Shown in pieces: positions 50,091-59,031 of a stretch of 62,950 bases of DNA. Within the stretch, counting starts at the first letter, position 1, and each line of letters begins with the position of its first letter. The stretch is from JADGHE01 sp035716025 (lineage in GTDB: Bacteria > Pseudomonadota > Alphaproteobacteria > Rhizobiales > Xanthobacteraceae): contig DASTKH010000034.1 of assembly GCA_035716025.1 (NCBI GenBank), positions 1 through 62,950 of the forward strand. Reading direction: 5' to 3'. The position numbers and the translations under genes are program-made. The notes beneath the pieces are model-generated. The model was not told where the DNA came from and ran no database searches. It was given only the letters and a program-made list of their open reading frames with translations.

Positions 50091-50513
50091 ATGCCGAACG
50101 CGGCGTCGATCAATCAAATTCTGCTTTTCCTGGGCTTTTCCGGCTTTTCCTTCGTGCTGCTGCGGCTTACGTTTCAGTTCGCGGCGGAGGGTCGCCCGGC
50201 CATTGCGGTTCCGCCGGCGCTGGCCGCCTTCGGCGCCGTCGCGGCGTTCGTTTTCTTGCGCATGAAGCTCACCGACCTGCTGGTGTGGCACCTGGCGTTC
50301 CTGCTCGTGATCTTTCTCGCCTGGTGGCGCAAGACGAAGCTTGAAGAGGAGCGCCTGCAGCGTCTTTCCGAGGAGGCCGCGCGGCAGACGGGGGCCGATG
50401 CGGCGGAAATCCGCCGCCATTTCCTGGCCACGCGGCAGATGCTTACGCTCGGCTTCGCCTGCTATGCCGTGGCCTTCGTAGCGACGTTCTTCTATCTCCT
50501 GCCGCGACTGTGA
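50091..50513 (+). CDS. Membrane protein (140 aa) ahead of tlyA
   Basis: This 140-residue protein has about four hydrophobic segments (IMQ-like start ILLFLGFSGFSFVLLRL, AVPPALAAFGAVAAFVFL, LLVWHLAFLLVIFLAWW and FACYAVAFVATFFYLLP) with a charged, Glu/Arg-rich loop between the third and fourth. I do not recognise a family. The ATG at 50091 follows dxs by 92 bp, and its stop overlaps the GTG of tlyA (GTGA), indicating coupling. No clear ribosome site is seen, and an in-frame extension back into dxs is rejected. It may belong to the dxs-tlyA transcript. Confidence 0.72.
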   Translation: MPNAASINQILLFLGFSGFSFVLLRLTFQFAAEGRPAIAVPPALAAFGAVAAFVFLRMKLTDLLVWHLAFLLVIFLAWWRKTKLEEERLQRLSEEAARQTGADAAEIRRHFLATRQMLTLGFACYAVAFVATFFYLLPRL

Positions 50514-51271
50514 ACACGGAAGGCCATTTGAAGATCCGCGCCGACCGCCTGCTCGTTCAACGCGGGCTCTTCGAGAGCCGCGCGAAGGCGCAAGCCGCGA
50601 TCGAAGCCGGCCGCGTGAACGCCGACGCCGCGCTCGTGCGCAAGGCCTCCGACGAGATTGCGGTGGACGCGCAGCTGGAAGCCGCGCCGGCGTATCCTTG
50701 GGTCTCGCGGGGCGGCGTGAAGCTCGCGGCCGCCCTGGACCAATTCGGCTTCGCCATCACCGGGCGCACGGGCCTGGACGCGGGCTCTTCAACGGGCGGA
50801 TTCGTGGACGTCCTGCTCGCGCGGGGGGCGGCGCGGGTCTATGCGGTCGACGTCGGCCGCGCGCAGCTGCATGCGCGCTTGCGGAGCGATCCGCGCGTCA
50901 TTTCGTTCGAAGAAACGGATGTGCGCGCGCTCGATCCGGCGCGGCTCGATCCCCGCCCCGATTTCGCCACGGTCGATGTGAGCTTCATCTCGCTCGAGGC
51001 CGTCCTGCCGGCCGCGACGGCCTTGCTCGCAGAGAGCGCCGAGGCGAAGCTCGTGGCCCTCATCAAGCCGCAATTCGAAGTCGGACGGCAGCATCTCAAG
51101 AAAGGCATTGTGCGGGACGCGGTCCTGCAGCGCGCGGCCTGCGAGAAGATCTCCGCCTGCGCCTGTGCGCTCGGCTGGGAGATCGTCGGAATCGTTCCGT
51201 CTCCCATCCGCGGCGGGGACGGAAATATGGAATTCCTGCTCGGCGCCAGACGCGGACCGCGCCGTGGCTGA
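50510..51271 (+). CDS. TlyA-family rRNA methyltransferase
   Basis: This SAM-dependent rRNA 2'-O-methyltransferase of the TlyA (hemolysin A) family has 253 residues. An N-terminal S4 RNA-binding domain (RADRLLVQRGLFESRAKAQAAIEAGRV) is followed by a Rossmann methyltransferase with GLDAGSSTGGFVDVLLARGA and the VDVSFISLEAVLP motif. Its GTG start overlaps the stop of the small membrane protein, and its end overlaps the next methyltransferase gene by eight bases, so all three appear coupled. A TTG at 50528 could also begin the protein. Confidence 0.93.
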   Translation: MNTEGHLKIRADRLLVQRGLFESRAKAQAAIEAGRVNADAALVRKASDEIAVDAQLEAAPAYPWVSRGGVKLAAALDQFGFAITGRTGLDAGSSTGGFVDVLLARGAARVYAVDVGRAQLHARLRSDPRVISFEETDVRALDPARLDPRPDFATVDVSFISLEAVLPAATALLAESAEAKLVALIKPQFEVGRQHLKKGIVRDAVLQRAACEKISACACALGWEIVGIVPSPIRGGDGNMEFLLGARRGPRRG

Positions 51272-52502
51272 GCGGCTCATGATCCGCGGCTTGGGCCGTC
51301 GCGGCGACGGCATTGCCGAGACGCCGGACGGCCCTGTCTACGTACCATATACGCTCCCGGGGGAGAGCGTGCTGGTGGAGCCGATCGCCGGCCACCCTGA
51401 CCGGCGCCAACTCGTCCGGATCGAAGCCCCGAGCCCCGACCGCATCGGGCCGATCTGTCCCCATTTCGGCACATGCGGCGGCTGCGCGGTGCAGCACTGG
51501 CGATCTTCCCGCTATGCGGAATGGAAACGCGGACTCGTGGTCGGCGCGCTCGCGCAAGCGCGGATCGAGGCGCGCGTTGACGAGCTCATCGACGCCCACG
51601 GCGAGGGCCGTCGCCGGATGGTGCTGCACGCGCGCTACGGCCAGCACGGTATTCTGCAGGTCGGCTATGCCGCCCCACGCGCACACCACATCGTGCCGAT
51701 CGACCATTGCCCCATCCTTGCCCCGGCGCTGGAACATGCCATCGAGGCCGCCTGGAAGCTGGCGGAGGCGTCAAGACCCACCCGCAAGCCGCTGGACATC
51801 CAGATCACGGCGACGGAGGCGGGTCTTGACGTGGATCTGCGCGGCAGCGGCCCCTTGACCCCGGGCCTGCGGCTCACGCTGGCGCAACGCGCAACCGCCC
51901 TTGAGCTTGCGCGCCTCACCCGCCACGGCGAGTTGATCCTGCAGCGCGCAATCCCGACGTTGGCGATCGGCCGAGCCCGCGTCGTGCTGCCGCCGGGCGC
52001 CTTTCTGCAGGCCACCGCCGCCGGGGAAGCGTGCCTGGCACGGCTTGCCCTTGCCCCTCTCGGCGAGGCCCGGCATGTCGTCGATCTGTTCTGCGGCGTC
52101 GGCCCCTTCGCGTTGCGCTTGGCCGAGCGCACGCGCGTGAGCGCTTACGACAGCGACGCAGCGGCGGTTTCGGCCCTGCAACGGGCTGCCCAGGAGACGG
52201 CCGGGCTCAAGCCCGTCACTGCGATGACGCGCGACCTGTTTCGGCGTCCCCTCCTGCCGACGGAGCTTGCGGCCTTCGACGCGGTGGTGTTCGACCCGCC
52301 CCGCCAGGGCGCCGAAGCGCAGGCCCGCGCGCTCGCGGAGTCACGGGTCGCGACCGTGGTGGCCGTTTCATGCAACCCCGCGACCTTCGCGCGGGATGCC
52401 CGGATCCTGGTCGACGGCGGATATCGCCTGATCACGGTCACGCCGGTGGACCAGTTCCGCTACAGCGCGCATGTGGAGCTGGTGGCCGTGCTGCAACGAT
52501 GA
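51264..52502 (+). CDS. TrmA/RumA-family RNA (uracil-5-)-methyltransferase
   Basis: This 412-residue class I methyltransferase probably methylates uracil in rRNA or tRNA. The N-terminal [4Fe-4S] cysteines are in CPHFGTCGGCAVQH with a further Cys in IDHCPIL, as in RlmD/RumA. The SAM motif is VVDLFCGVGPFALRLA, and the catalytic Cys is in VVAVSCNPATFARDARIL, with Asp in VVFDPPRQGAEAQ. The GTG at 51264 overlaps tlyA by eight bases. ATG 51279 is also possible. It ends the dxs-tlyA gene set. The exact target uracil is not readable. Confidence 0.93.
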   Translation: MAERLMIRGLGRRGDGIAETPDGPVYVPYTLPGESVLVEPIAGHPDRRQLVRIEAPSPDRIGPICPHFGTCGGCAVQHWRSSRYAEWKRGLVVGALAQARIEARVDELIDAHGEGRRRMVLHARYGQHGILQVGYAAPRAHHIVPIDHCPILAPALEHAIEAAWKLAEASRPTRKPLDIQITATEAGLDVDLRGSGPLTPGLRLTLAQRATALELARLTRHGELILQRAIPTLAIGRARVVLPPGAFLQATAAGEACLARLALAPLGEARHVVDLFCGVGPFALRLAERTRVSAYDSDAAAVSALQRAAQETAGLKPVTAMTRDLFRRPLLPTELAAFDAVVFDPPRQGAEAQARALAESRVATVVAVSCNPATFARDARILVDGGYRLITVTPVDQFRYSAHVELVAVLQR

Positions 52503-52564
52503 AGTCGGCTGAACGGGCCGGCCCCGGCGATCGGGGCCGGTGCACGGCGCTGCTGCCGGCGCGG

Positions 52565-53767
52565 TCAGCTCAGACTGCCGCAAAAGCGCTGGATGCGCCG
52601 GCAGGCTTCCTCCAGGTCTTCCGTCTTCGTTGCGTAAGAAATGCGGAAATTCGGCGAGAGGCCGAACGCCGCCCCGTGCACCACCGCGACCCCTTCGGCC
52701 TCGAGCAGCTCCGTCGCGAAATCCTCATCGTTGGCGATGACCTTGCCGGACTTCGCCTTCTTGCCGATGGCCCCCGCGCACGAAGGGTAGACGTAAAACG
52801 CGCCCTCCGGCTTCGGGCAGGTGATGCCGTTCGCCTGGTTGAGCATCGACACCACGAGGTCTCGCCGGTCCTTGAAGACGGCGTTGTTGCGCGGAATGAA
52901 GTCCTGCGGACCCTCCAGGGCTTCGACCGAGGCCCATTGGGCGATGGTGTTGGGGTTCGTGGTCGACTGGGACTGCAACACCCGCATGGCGTTGATGAGT
53001 TGCACCGGCCCGCCCGCGTAACCGATCCGCCAGCCCGTCATGCAATACGCCTTCGACACGCCGTTGAGCGTGAGCGTGCGCTCGTAGAGCCCCGGCTCGA
53101 CCTGGGCCGGCGTGAAATATTCGAAGTCGTCGTAGACGAGATGCTCGTACATGTCGTCCGTCAGCACCCAGACATGCGGGTGCTTCATCAGCACGTCGGT
53201 GAGCGCCTTGATCTCATCGCGCGTATAGGCGGCCCCGGACGGGTTCGACGGCGAGTTGAAGATCAGCCACTTGGTGCGCGGGGTGATGGCCCGTTCGAGC
53301 GCCTCCGGCTTCATCTTGAAGCCGTCTTCCATCCGCGTCTCGACGGTCACAGGCTTGCCGCCTGCGAACAGCACGATGTCGGGGTAGCTCACCCAATAGG
53401 GCGCCGGGATGACGACCTCGTCGCCCGGATTGATGGTTGCAACAAGCGCGTTGAACAGCACCTGCTTGCCGCCGGTGCCCACGCTGATCTGATTGCGCTT
53501 GTATTCAAGCCCGTTCTCCCGCTTGAACTTGCGGCAGATCGCGTCCTTAAGCTCGGGGATGCCGTCCACGGCCGTGTACTTCGTCTCCCCCCGGCGGATC
53601 GCGGCGATCGCCGCCTCCTTGATGTTGTCGGGCGTGTCGAAGTCGGGCTCTCCGGCCGCCAAGCCGATCACGTCCCGTCCCGCCGCTTTGAGTTCGAGCG
53701 CCTTGTTGGCGATCGAAATGGTCGGCGAAGGCTTGATGCGCGCGAGCGCGTCCGCGAGAAAGGCCAT
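52565..53767 (-). CDS. Aspartate aminotransferase-type PLP enzyme
   Basis: This 400-residue class I/II aminotransferase exchanges the amino group between aspartate (or another amino acid) and 2-oxoglutarate. The PLP Lys is in LNGVSKAYCMTGWRIGYAGGP. Other family parts are GEPDFDTPDNIKEAAI, SPSNPSGAAYTRDEI and the C-terminal Arg for the substrate carboxylate (NFRISYATKTEDL). The ATG at 53767 has GGAGAC ahead. It is convergent with the methyltransferase gene. It lies 283 bp from the TetR gene, and that gap carries an inverted-repeat operator near the TetR start. Confidence 0.95.
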   Translation of the reverse strand: MAFLADALARIKPSPTISIANKALELKAAGRDVIGLAAGEPDFDTPDNIKEAAIAAIRRGETKYTAVDGIPELKDAICRKFKRENGLEYKRNQISVGTGGKQVLFNALVATINPGDEVVIPAPYWVSYPDIVLFAGGKPVTVETRMEDGFKMKPEALERAITPRTKWLIFNSPSNPSGAAYTRDEIKALTDVLMKHPHVWVLTDDMYEHLVYDDFEYFTPAQVEPGLYERTLTLNGVSKAYCMTGWRIGYAGGPVQLINAMRVLQSQSTTNPNTIAQWASVEALEGPQDFIPRNNAVFKDRRDLVVSMLNQANGITCPKPEGAFYVYPSCAGAIGKKAKSGKVIANDEDFATELLEAEGVAVVHGAAFGLSPNFRISYATKTEDLEEACRRIQRFCGSLS

Positions 53768-54007
53768 GACTGTCTCCGATCACCGGGTCGAGCACCGGCG
53801 CGCAACGGTCTAGTGCCCGCTGCGGCGGGCCGCAAGCCGCAAAACATTCATCGCCGCATCAACGAATCGGATCGGCGGCGCACCGGCAGCGTCGAGGCCG
53901 GGCCCGCTTACGAAAGGGTTAATCGCGCGGCCGCCGCCCGGCACCGCCTCGCCGCGAAACCGTCCGCGGTCCAGAGTCTCGACATGCAGTCGGGGGTCTC
54001 GACATTT

Positions 54008-54023
54008 TGTATCGGTCGATACA
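54008..54023. promoter_or_regulatory. Inverted-repeat operator ahead of the TetR-family gene
   Basis: TGTATCGGTCGATACA is a perfect 7-2-7 inverted repeat that ends 27 bp before the ATG of the TetR-type gene at 54051. It has the form of a TetR-family operator and suggests autoregulation of the following operon. The other 240 bp of the gap (53768-54007) show no supported gene. Confidence 0.78.
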
Positions 54024-54050
54024 TTATCCTGCCCGAGCCGGGAGGAGCCC

Positions 54051-54659
54051 ATGGCCCGTCCGCGGGAGTTCGACGAGAAAGCCGCCATCGAAGCTGCGAT
54101 CCAGTGCTTCTGGCGCCGCGGCTACGAGGCGACCTCGGTGCGCGATCTTGCGGCCTCGATGGGGATCTGCGGGACCAGCCTCTACAACGCCTTCGGCGAC
54201 AAGCGCGCGCTGTTCGAGCAGGCGCTCGAACGCTATCTCGACGAAACGCTGCGCGCCCGCATCGACCGCCTGGAGCGGCTGAAGTCGCCGAAGGAGGCGA
54301 TGCGCCGTTTCGTCGACGAGGCGATTGCCCGCTCGCTCGCCGACCCGCACCGTCGCGGCTGCCTCCTCATCAATTCCGCCCTGGAAGTCGCCCCTCACGA
54401 TCGCCAACTGGGCGAGAGGATCGCCGAGCGGCTGGGCGAGATCGAGGGATTTTTCCGTCGTTGCCTCGTCAAGGCCGCGGCCGCGGGCGAGATCCCTCGC
54501 GATCGCCATCCCGACGATCTCGCAAGGCTCCTGCTCGCCGTCGTGCTGGGCATTCGGGTGCTCGCGCGCGCGAAGCCGGATCGCGATCTGCTCGAAGGGT
54601 TGGCGCGGCCTGCGCTCGCCCTTCTCGACACCTCTTCGAAACCGGAGACTGGCAAATGA
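54051..54659 (+). CDS. TetR/AcrR-family regulator of a glutathione-transferase operon
   Basis: This 202-residue regulator has the TetR helix-turn-helix EAAIQCFWRRGYEATSVRDLAASMGICGTSLYNAFGDKRALFEQALERYL in its first ~55 residues. The C-terminal ligand domain carries the TetR_C segment DPHRRGCLLINSALE. GGAGGAG lies ahead of the ATG. Its stop overlaps the start of the first glutathione transferase (ATGA at 54656-54659), so regulator and enzyme are coupled. The inverted repeat just upstream is the likely operator. An electrophile or its glutathione conjugate would be the inducer, which is an inference. Confidence 0.93.
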   Translation: MARPREFDEKAAIEAAIQCFWRRGYEATSVRDLAASMGICGTSLYNAFGDKRALFEQALERYLDETLRARIDRLERLKSPKEAMRRFVDEAIARSLADPHRRGCLLINSALEVAPHDRQLGERIAERLGEIEGFFRRCLVKAAAAGEIPRDRHPDDLARLLLAVVLGIRVLARAKPDRDLLEGLARPALALLDTSSKPETGK

Positions 54660-55384
54660 TCGATCTGTACTACTGGACGACGCCGAACGGCCACAAGATC
54701 ACGCTTTTCCTCGAGGAAACGGGGCTCAAATACAAGATCGTGCCGGTGAACATCGGCAAGGGCGAGCAATTCAAGCCCGATTTTCTCAAGATTTCCCCGA
54801 ACAACCGTATCCCGGCGCTGGTCGATCACGAGCCGAAGGGCGGCGGAAGTCCGGTTTCCGTCTTCGAGTCCGGCGCCATGCTCGTCTATCTCGCGGAAAA
54901 GACCGGCAAGTTCCTGCCGGCGTCCGGCGCCGCCCGCTACGACGTGCTGCAATGGCTCTTCTGGCAGATGGGCGGTCTCGGGCCGATGTCCGGTCAGAAC
55001 AACCACTTTTCGAGCTATGCCCCGGAGAAGATTCCGTATGCGATCGACCGCTATCGCAACGAGGTGAACCGCCTTTACGGCGTTCTCAACAGGCGCCTTG
55101 CCGACCGGGCGTTCATCGCCGGCGAATATTCGATCGCGGACATGGCTTGTTATCCGTGGGTCGTGCCGTGGGAGCGCCAGGGCCAGAAGATCGACGATTT
55201 TCCGCATCTCAAGCGCTGGCTCGAGGCCATTGCCGAGCGGCCGGCAACGAAGCGCGCCTACGCGCTGGCGAAAGAGATCAATCCCAACGCCGGCGGCATC
55301 CGCACGGAGGAAGAAAAGCGCATTCTGTTCGGCCAGACGGCGGCCTCCATCGAGGCCGCAGCGGCCGCCGCGGCGAGCCGGTAG
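54656..55384 (+). CDS. Glutathione S-transferase (YfcG/nu-class-like)
   Basis: This 242-residue thioredoxin-fold transferase has N-terminal LYYWTTPNGHKITLFLEETGLKYKIVPVNI and a glutathione-binding PALVDHEP/FESGAMLVYLAEK part. The C-terminal helical domain contains GQNNHFSSYAPEKIPYAIDRY. The TPNG motif is usual in YfcG-type enzymes that reduce disulfides and peroxides with glutathione. An Ala-rich tail of about 20 residues ends the protein. The ATG overlaps the TetR stop, and a second transferase gene begins five bases after its stop. These three form an operon. Confidence 0.93.
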   Translation: MIDLYYWTTPNGHKITLFLEETGLKYKIVPVNIGKGEQFKPDFLKISPNNRIPALVDHEPKGGGSPVSVFESGAMLVYLAEKTGKFLPASGAARYDVLQWLFWQMGGLGPMSGQNNHFSSYAPEKIPYAIDRYRNEVNRLYGVLNRRLADRAFIAGEYSIADMACYPWVVPWERQGQKIDDFPHLKRWLEAIAERPATKRAYALAKEINPNAGGIRTEEEKRILFGQTAASIEAAAAAAASR

Positions 55385-55389
55385 CCGCG

Positions 55390-56085
55390 ATGGCGCGCAT
55401 CCTGTACGACTTGGCAGGGGCTGATCCGCAGCGGCGGTTCAGCCCCTATTGCTGGCGCACGAAGCTCGCCCTCGCGCACAAGGGGCTGTCTTTTGAAACC
55501 GTGCCCTGGCGTTTCACCGAAAAGGACGTGATCGCCTTCTCGGGTCAGGGCCGGGTTCCGGTCCTTGTGGACGGGGAACGGACAATCTTCGACTCCTGGA
55601 CAATCGCCAACTATCTCGAAGACGCCTACCCCGGCACGCCTTCGCTCTTCGGCGGTGCGGGCGGGCGCGCGGCCAGCCGTACCCTCAACAACTGGGCGGA
55701 CATCGTGCTGACACCGGCGATCGCGCGTGTCGTGCTCGTCGATATTTTCGAGCGCATCCACGAAAAGGATCGCGCCTATTTTCGAGAAAGCCGCGAGCAG
55801 CGGTTCGGCGCAAAACTGGAGGACGTGGTCGCCGACCGGGACGGCAACATCAAGGCCTTGCGGCAGGCTCTCGATCCCGTCCGCGCAACGCTGAAGGCCC
55901 AGCCTTATCTCGGAGGAGACGCGCCTCTCTATTGCGACTACATCGTCTTCGGCCATCTGCAGTGGGCGCGCTGCATCAGCCCGATCCCGCTGCTGGATGC
56001 CGGCGATCCGGTGTGTGCGTGGCGCGAGCGCCTTCTCGATGCGCATGACGGGTTCGCGCGCAAATGCCCGGCCTATACGGCCTGA
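55390..56085 (+). CDS. Glutathione S-transferase-like protein, beta-etherase type
   Basis: This 231-residue protein has a thioredoxin-like N-terminal part (RILYDLAGADPQRRFSPYCWRTKLALAHKGL) and a helical C-terminal part. The SPYCWRTK segment resembles beta-etherase-like (LigE/LigF) transferases, and GRVPVLVDGERTIFDSWTIANYLE is the glutathione-binding section. It may conjugate or reduce an aromatic or unsaturated substrate. The activity is inferred from family only. It begins five bases after the first transferase with no good ribosome site, which suggests translational coupling. The haloacid dehalogenase gene follows 17 bp later. Confidence 0.88.
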   Translation: MARILYDLAGADPQRRFSPYCWRTKLALAHKGLSFETVPWRFTEKDVIAFSGQGRVPVLVDGERTIFDSWTIANYLEDAYPGTPSLFGGAGGRAASRTLNNWADIVLTPAIARVVLVDIFERIHEKDRAYFRESREQRFGAKLEDVVADRDGNIKALRQALDPVRATLKAQPYLGGDAPLYCDYIVFGHLQWARCISPIPLLDAGDPVCAWRERLLDAHDGFARKCPAYTA

Positions 56086-56102
56086 CCACACAGTCGCACA
56101 CC

Positions 56103-56798
56103 ATGAACGGCATGAAGGCCGGCAAGCTTGAAGGCGTTCGCGTCTGCGTGTTCGACGCCTACGGCACGCTGTTCGATTACGCATCGGCCGCCGCCAAATG
56201 CCGCGACGCCCTGGGCGATGCATTTGCCGCATTTACGGCGCTGTGGCGGGACAAGCAGCTGCAGTATACTTGGCTGCGCTCGCTGCAGCGCCGGCATGCC
56301 GACTTCTGGCAGGTAACGGGCGACGCGCTCGACTACACACTCGAGACCTTCGGCCTTGCCGACTCCGCCCTGCGCGACCGGCTGATGGCCTGTTATCTGG
56401 AACTCGACGTCTTTCCGGAAGTGCCGGCGACCCTCGCGCGTCTGCGCGACGCGGGTCTCAGAACCGCGATTCTCTCGAACGGCACGCCCGCCATGCTGCG
56501 CGCCGCCGTCGACCACGCGCGGATCGGCGGCCTGCTCGACGCGGTGATCTCCGTCGAGGAGGCGGGGGTCTTCAAGACCGATCCGCGCGTCTATCAGCTT
56601 GCGCTCGATCGCTTCGCCCTTCCCGCGGCCGCGATCAGTTTCCAGTCGTCGAACGCGTGGGATGCCTATGCGGCCTCGGCCTTCGGCCTGCGGGTGGTCT
56701 GGTGCAATCGCTACGGCCAGAAGCGCGAGCGTCTGCCCGGCGCGCCGGACTTCGAGGTGACGAGCCTCGCGGAGCTGCCGCCCCTTCTCGGCGCCTGA
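56103..56798 (+). CDS. Haloacid dehalogenase, type II
   Basis: This HAD-superfamily L-2-haloacid dehalogenase of 231 residues has the nucleophile Asp in CVFDAYGTLFDYAS, the Ser in ILSNGTPAML, Lys in VFKTDPRVYQLAL, and SSNAWDAYAASAFG with the last acid. Such enzymes remove chlorine or other halogen from 2-haloacids, and some act as phosphatases. ATG 56103 or 56112 could be the start. It comes 17 bp after the second transferase gene and seems part of the same TetR-controlled set, which points to removal of halogenated or electrophilic compounds. It is convergent with recN. Confidence 0.92.
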   Translation: MNGMKAGKLEGVRVCVFDAYGTLFDYASAAAKCRDALGDAFAAFTALWRDKQLQYTWLRSLQRRHADFWQVTGDALDYTLETFGLADSALRDRLMACYLELDVFPEVPATLARLRDAGLRTAILSNGTPAMLRAAVDHARIGGLLDAVISVEEAGVFKTDPRVYQLALDRFALPAAAISFQSSNAWDAYAASAFGLRVVWCNRYGQKRERLPGAPDFEVTSLAELPPLLGA

Positions 56799-56813
56799 GC
56801 GCCCGAGGGCAGT

Positions 56814-58487
56814 CTACCCCGCGGCGGCGCGGATCAGCCGTTCCGCCGCGGCGCGCGCTTCTTCGGTCACCTCGGCCCCCGCCAGCATGCGGGCGATCTC
56901 CTCGCGGCGGCGCTCGGCCGCGAGCTCCGCGATACGCGTCGTCACGCGCTTGCCGCGATCCTGCGTGTCCTTGGTGATGAGGAAGTGGCGATCGGCGCGG
57001 GCGGCGACCTGCGGTGCGTGCGTGACCGCCACCACCTGCACGCGCCGGGAAAGCCGGGCGAGCCGTTGGCCGATCGCATCCGCGACGGCGCCCCCTACAC
57101 CGGTGTCGATCTCGTCGAAGACCAGCGTCGGTGCGGAGCCCCGGTCCGCCAAGGCGACCTTGAGCGCGAGCAGGAAGCGCGCGAGCTCGCCCCCCGAAGC
57201 GACTTTCATCAGCGGGCCCGGTCGCGTGCCGGGATTGGTCTGGACCGAAAACGCCACGCGGTCGAAGCCGTCCGGTCCGGCGGCCAACTCGTCGCCCGCA
57301 AGCTCCGTCGCAAAACGCGCGCGTTCGAGCTTGAGGGGCCGGAGCTCCTTGTTGACCGCGGCGTCGAGCCGCGCGGCGGCCTTGCAACGCGCCGCCGACA
57401 GCGCGGCGGCGGCCGCGCGATAGGCCTCCTCGGCCTCCCGCGCCGCGGCTTCCAGAGCGGCGATCCGTTCGCTGCCGGCATCAAGCGCAGCGAGATCGGC
57501 CGCATAGCGCTGCGCAAGCGCGGCGAGGTCGTCGGGCGCGACATTGTATTTGCGCGCGGCCGCACGCAGAGCAAACAGCCGCTCCTCGATGCGTTCGAGG
57601 GTGCGCGGGTCGTGATCCGCGGCGGCCAAGGCGGTTTCGAGATGGCCCCGCGCCTCGTCAATGGCGGCAAGCGCGGCGTCGAGCGCCTGAATGGCCGGGC
57701 CGACCAGGGCGCCCACTTGCCCCTGCCGCCGCTCAAGACGTCGGATCGCCGCGGCCAGGTCCGGCACGGGAGAGGCGGAACCGGAAATCGCCTCGTGCGC
57801 TTCCCGCAGATCGGCGGCCGCCTTCTCAGCCGCCATCATGGCGGTGCGGCGTTCCGCCAGCGTCTGCTCCTCCCCCGGCTCGGGCGCGAGAGACGAAAGC
57901 TCCTCGACCGCATGGCGCAACCAATCCGCCTCGCGCGCGGCCGCAGAGACGCGCGCGCGTTGTTCGACAAGCGCGGTGCGGGCCTCAGCCAAGCGGCCCC
58001 ACAGCCGGGCCACTTCCGCAGCCTGCGGCTCGAGGCCGCCATAGGCATCGACCAAGGCGCGATGCGTCGCCGGATCGACCAGGGCCCGTTCGTCGTGCTG
58101 GCCGTGGATTTCCACCAGCGCGGCGCCCAAGCCCCTCAGCACCTGGACGCTTGCGGGCTGGTCATTGACGAAGGCGCGGGTGCGACCATCCGCGAGCTGA
58201 ACGCGACGCAGGATGAGCTGATCCTCGATCGGCAGGTCGTTGGCGGCGAGGATGTCATGCACCGGGTGTCGCGCCGGCAGTTCGAAGACCGCCGTCACCT
58301 GCCCCTGCTCGGCTCCCTCGCGGACGAGCGAGGCATCGCCGCGCGCGCCCAGCGCGAGCGTGAGGGCATCGAGCAGGATCGACTTTCCGGCTCCGGTCTC
58401 TCCGGTGAGGACCGCAAGTCCGCCGCCGAGCTCGATATCGAGCCGCTCGATCAACACGATGTCGCGAATGGAGAGGCGCGTCAGCAT
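56814..58487 (-). CDS. recN: DNA repair protein RecN
   Basis: This SMC-like ATPase of 557 residues takes part in double-strand-break repair. It has the Walker A GETGAGKSILLDAL near residue 30, long coiled-coil-forming regions rich in Ala/Glu/Arg, and the C-terminal ATPase half with LVFDEIDTGVGGAVADAIG and the signature SGGELARFLLALK. The start ATG at 58487 (MLTRLSIRDIVLIERLDI) is canonical, and an extension to 58526 is not needed. It is the last gene of the ftsZ-lpxC-bamD-recN series on the minus strand. ligA, often next, is absent here and a HAD gene on the other strand follows. Confidence 0.96.
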   Translation of the reverse strand: MLTRLSIRDIVLIERLDIELGGGLAVLTGETGAGKSILLDALTLALGARGDASLVREGAEQGQVTAVFELPARHPVHDILAANDLPIEDQLILRRVQLADGRTRAFVNDQPASVQVLRGLGAALVEIHGQHDERALVDPATHRALVDAYGGLEPQAAEVARLWGRLAEARTALVEQRARVSAAAREADWLRHAVEELSSLAPEPGEEQTLAERRTAMMAAEKAAADLREAHEAISGSASPVPDLAAAIRRLERRQGQVGALVGPAIQALDAALAAIDEARGHLETALAAADHDPRTLERIEERLFALRAAARKYNVAPDDLAALAQRYAADLAALDAGSERIAALEAAAREAEEAYRAAAAALSAARCKAAARLDAAVNKELRPLKLERARFATELAGDELAAGPDGFDRVAFSVQTNPGTRPGPLMKVASGGELARFLLALKVALADRGSAPTLVFDEIDTGVGGAVADAIGQRLARLSRRVQVVAVTHAPQVAARADRHFLITKDTQDRGKRVTTRIAELAAERRREEIARMLAGAEVTEEARAAAERLIRAAAG

Positions 58488-58643
58488 GGGGCGCGTCAGG
58501 CGGCTGCTTCCGCTCGCGCATGACAAAATGGGGCCGAAAGCCTCCGAAAGGTCCGCGCGCGCCGCGCCGCGCCGCGAAAGCGGAAACCCCGGTGCCGAAT
58601 TCCCGCCAACGCGGGAATAAGCGGAGGATCAAGCCGCGCCATC

Positions 58644-58952
58644 TTATCTCATCGCGCTCTCGCCCGCATAGCCCTCGACGAGAGCCACGTCGGATCGGGT
58701 GCACGCCGCCCGCAATTCAAGCAGCGGCGCGTACTCCGCGCTTTCGTAGAAACGTTGCGCGTCCGCAAGCGAGGGAAATTCCAGGACGACCAGCCGCTCG
58801 ACCGGCAGGCGGCCCTCGCGATGCTGGATCTCCCCGCCCCGGATGAGGTAGCGCCCGCCGAATCGCGCGATCAACGGTGCGACCCGCGTGCGATATTCGG
58901 CAAAGGCAGCCGGGTCGCGGACCTCGATATTCGCGATCAGATATCCGGCCAT
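58644..58952 (-). CDS. DUF1330-family protein
   Basis: This 102-residue protein has a ferredoxin-like fold of the DUF1330 family, recognised by MAGYLIANIEVRDPAAFAEYR at the N-terminus, RYLIRGGEIQHREG in the middle and VVLEFPSLADAQRFYESAEYAPLLELR towards the end. It likely forms a dimer in the cytoplasm. No enzyme activity is known. GGAG precedes the ATG (minus strand). It lies between bamD and recN, interrupting the usual bamD-recN order, with gaps of 79 and 156 bp, so it may be an inserted gene with its own promoter. Confidence 0.92.
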   Translation of the reverse strand: MAGYLIANIEVRDPAAFAEYRTRVAPLIARFGGRYLIRGGEIQHREGRLPVERLVVLEFPSLADAQRFYESAEYAPLLELRAACTRSDVALVEGYAGESAMR

Positions 58953-59031
58953 CGTTCGCTCCTCTGCGCCTGCGCGGCCCGGCGATTCTGCCCAGCAGAG
59001 GCGGGAGTGACGCGCGGAAAGCCTCAGCTTG

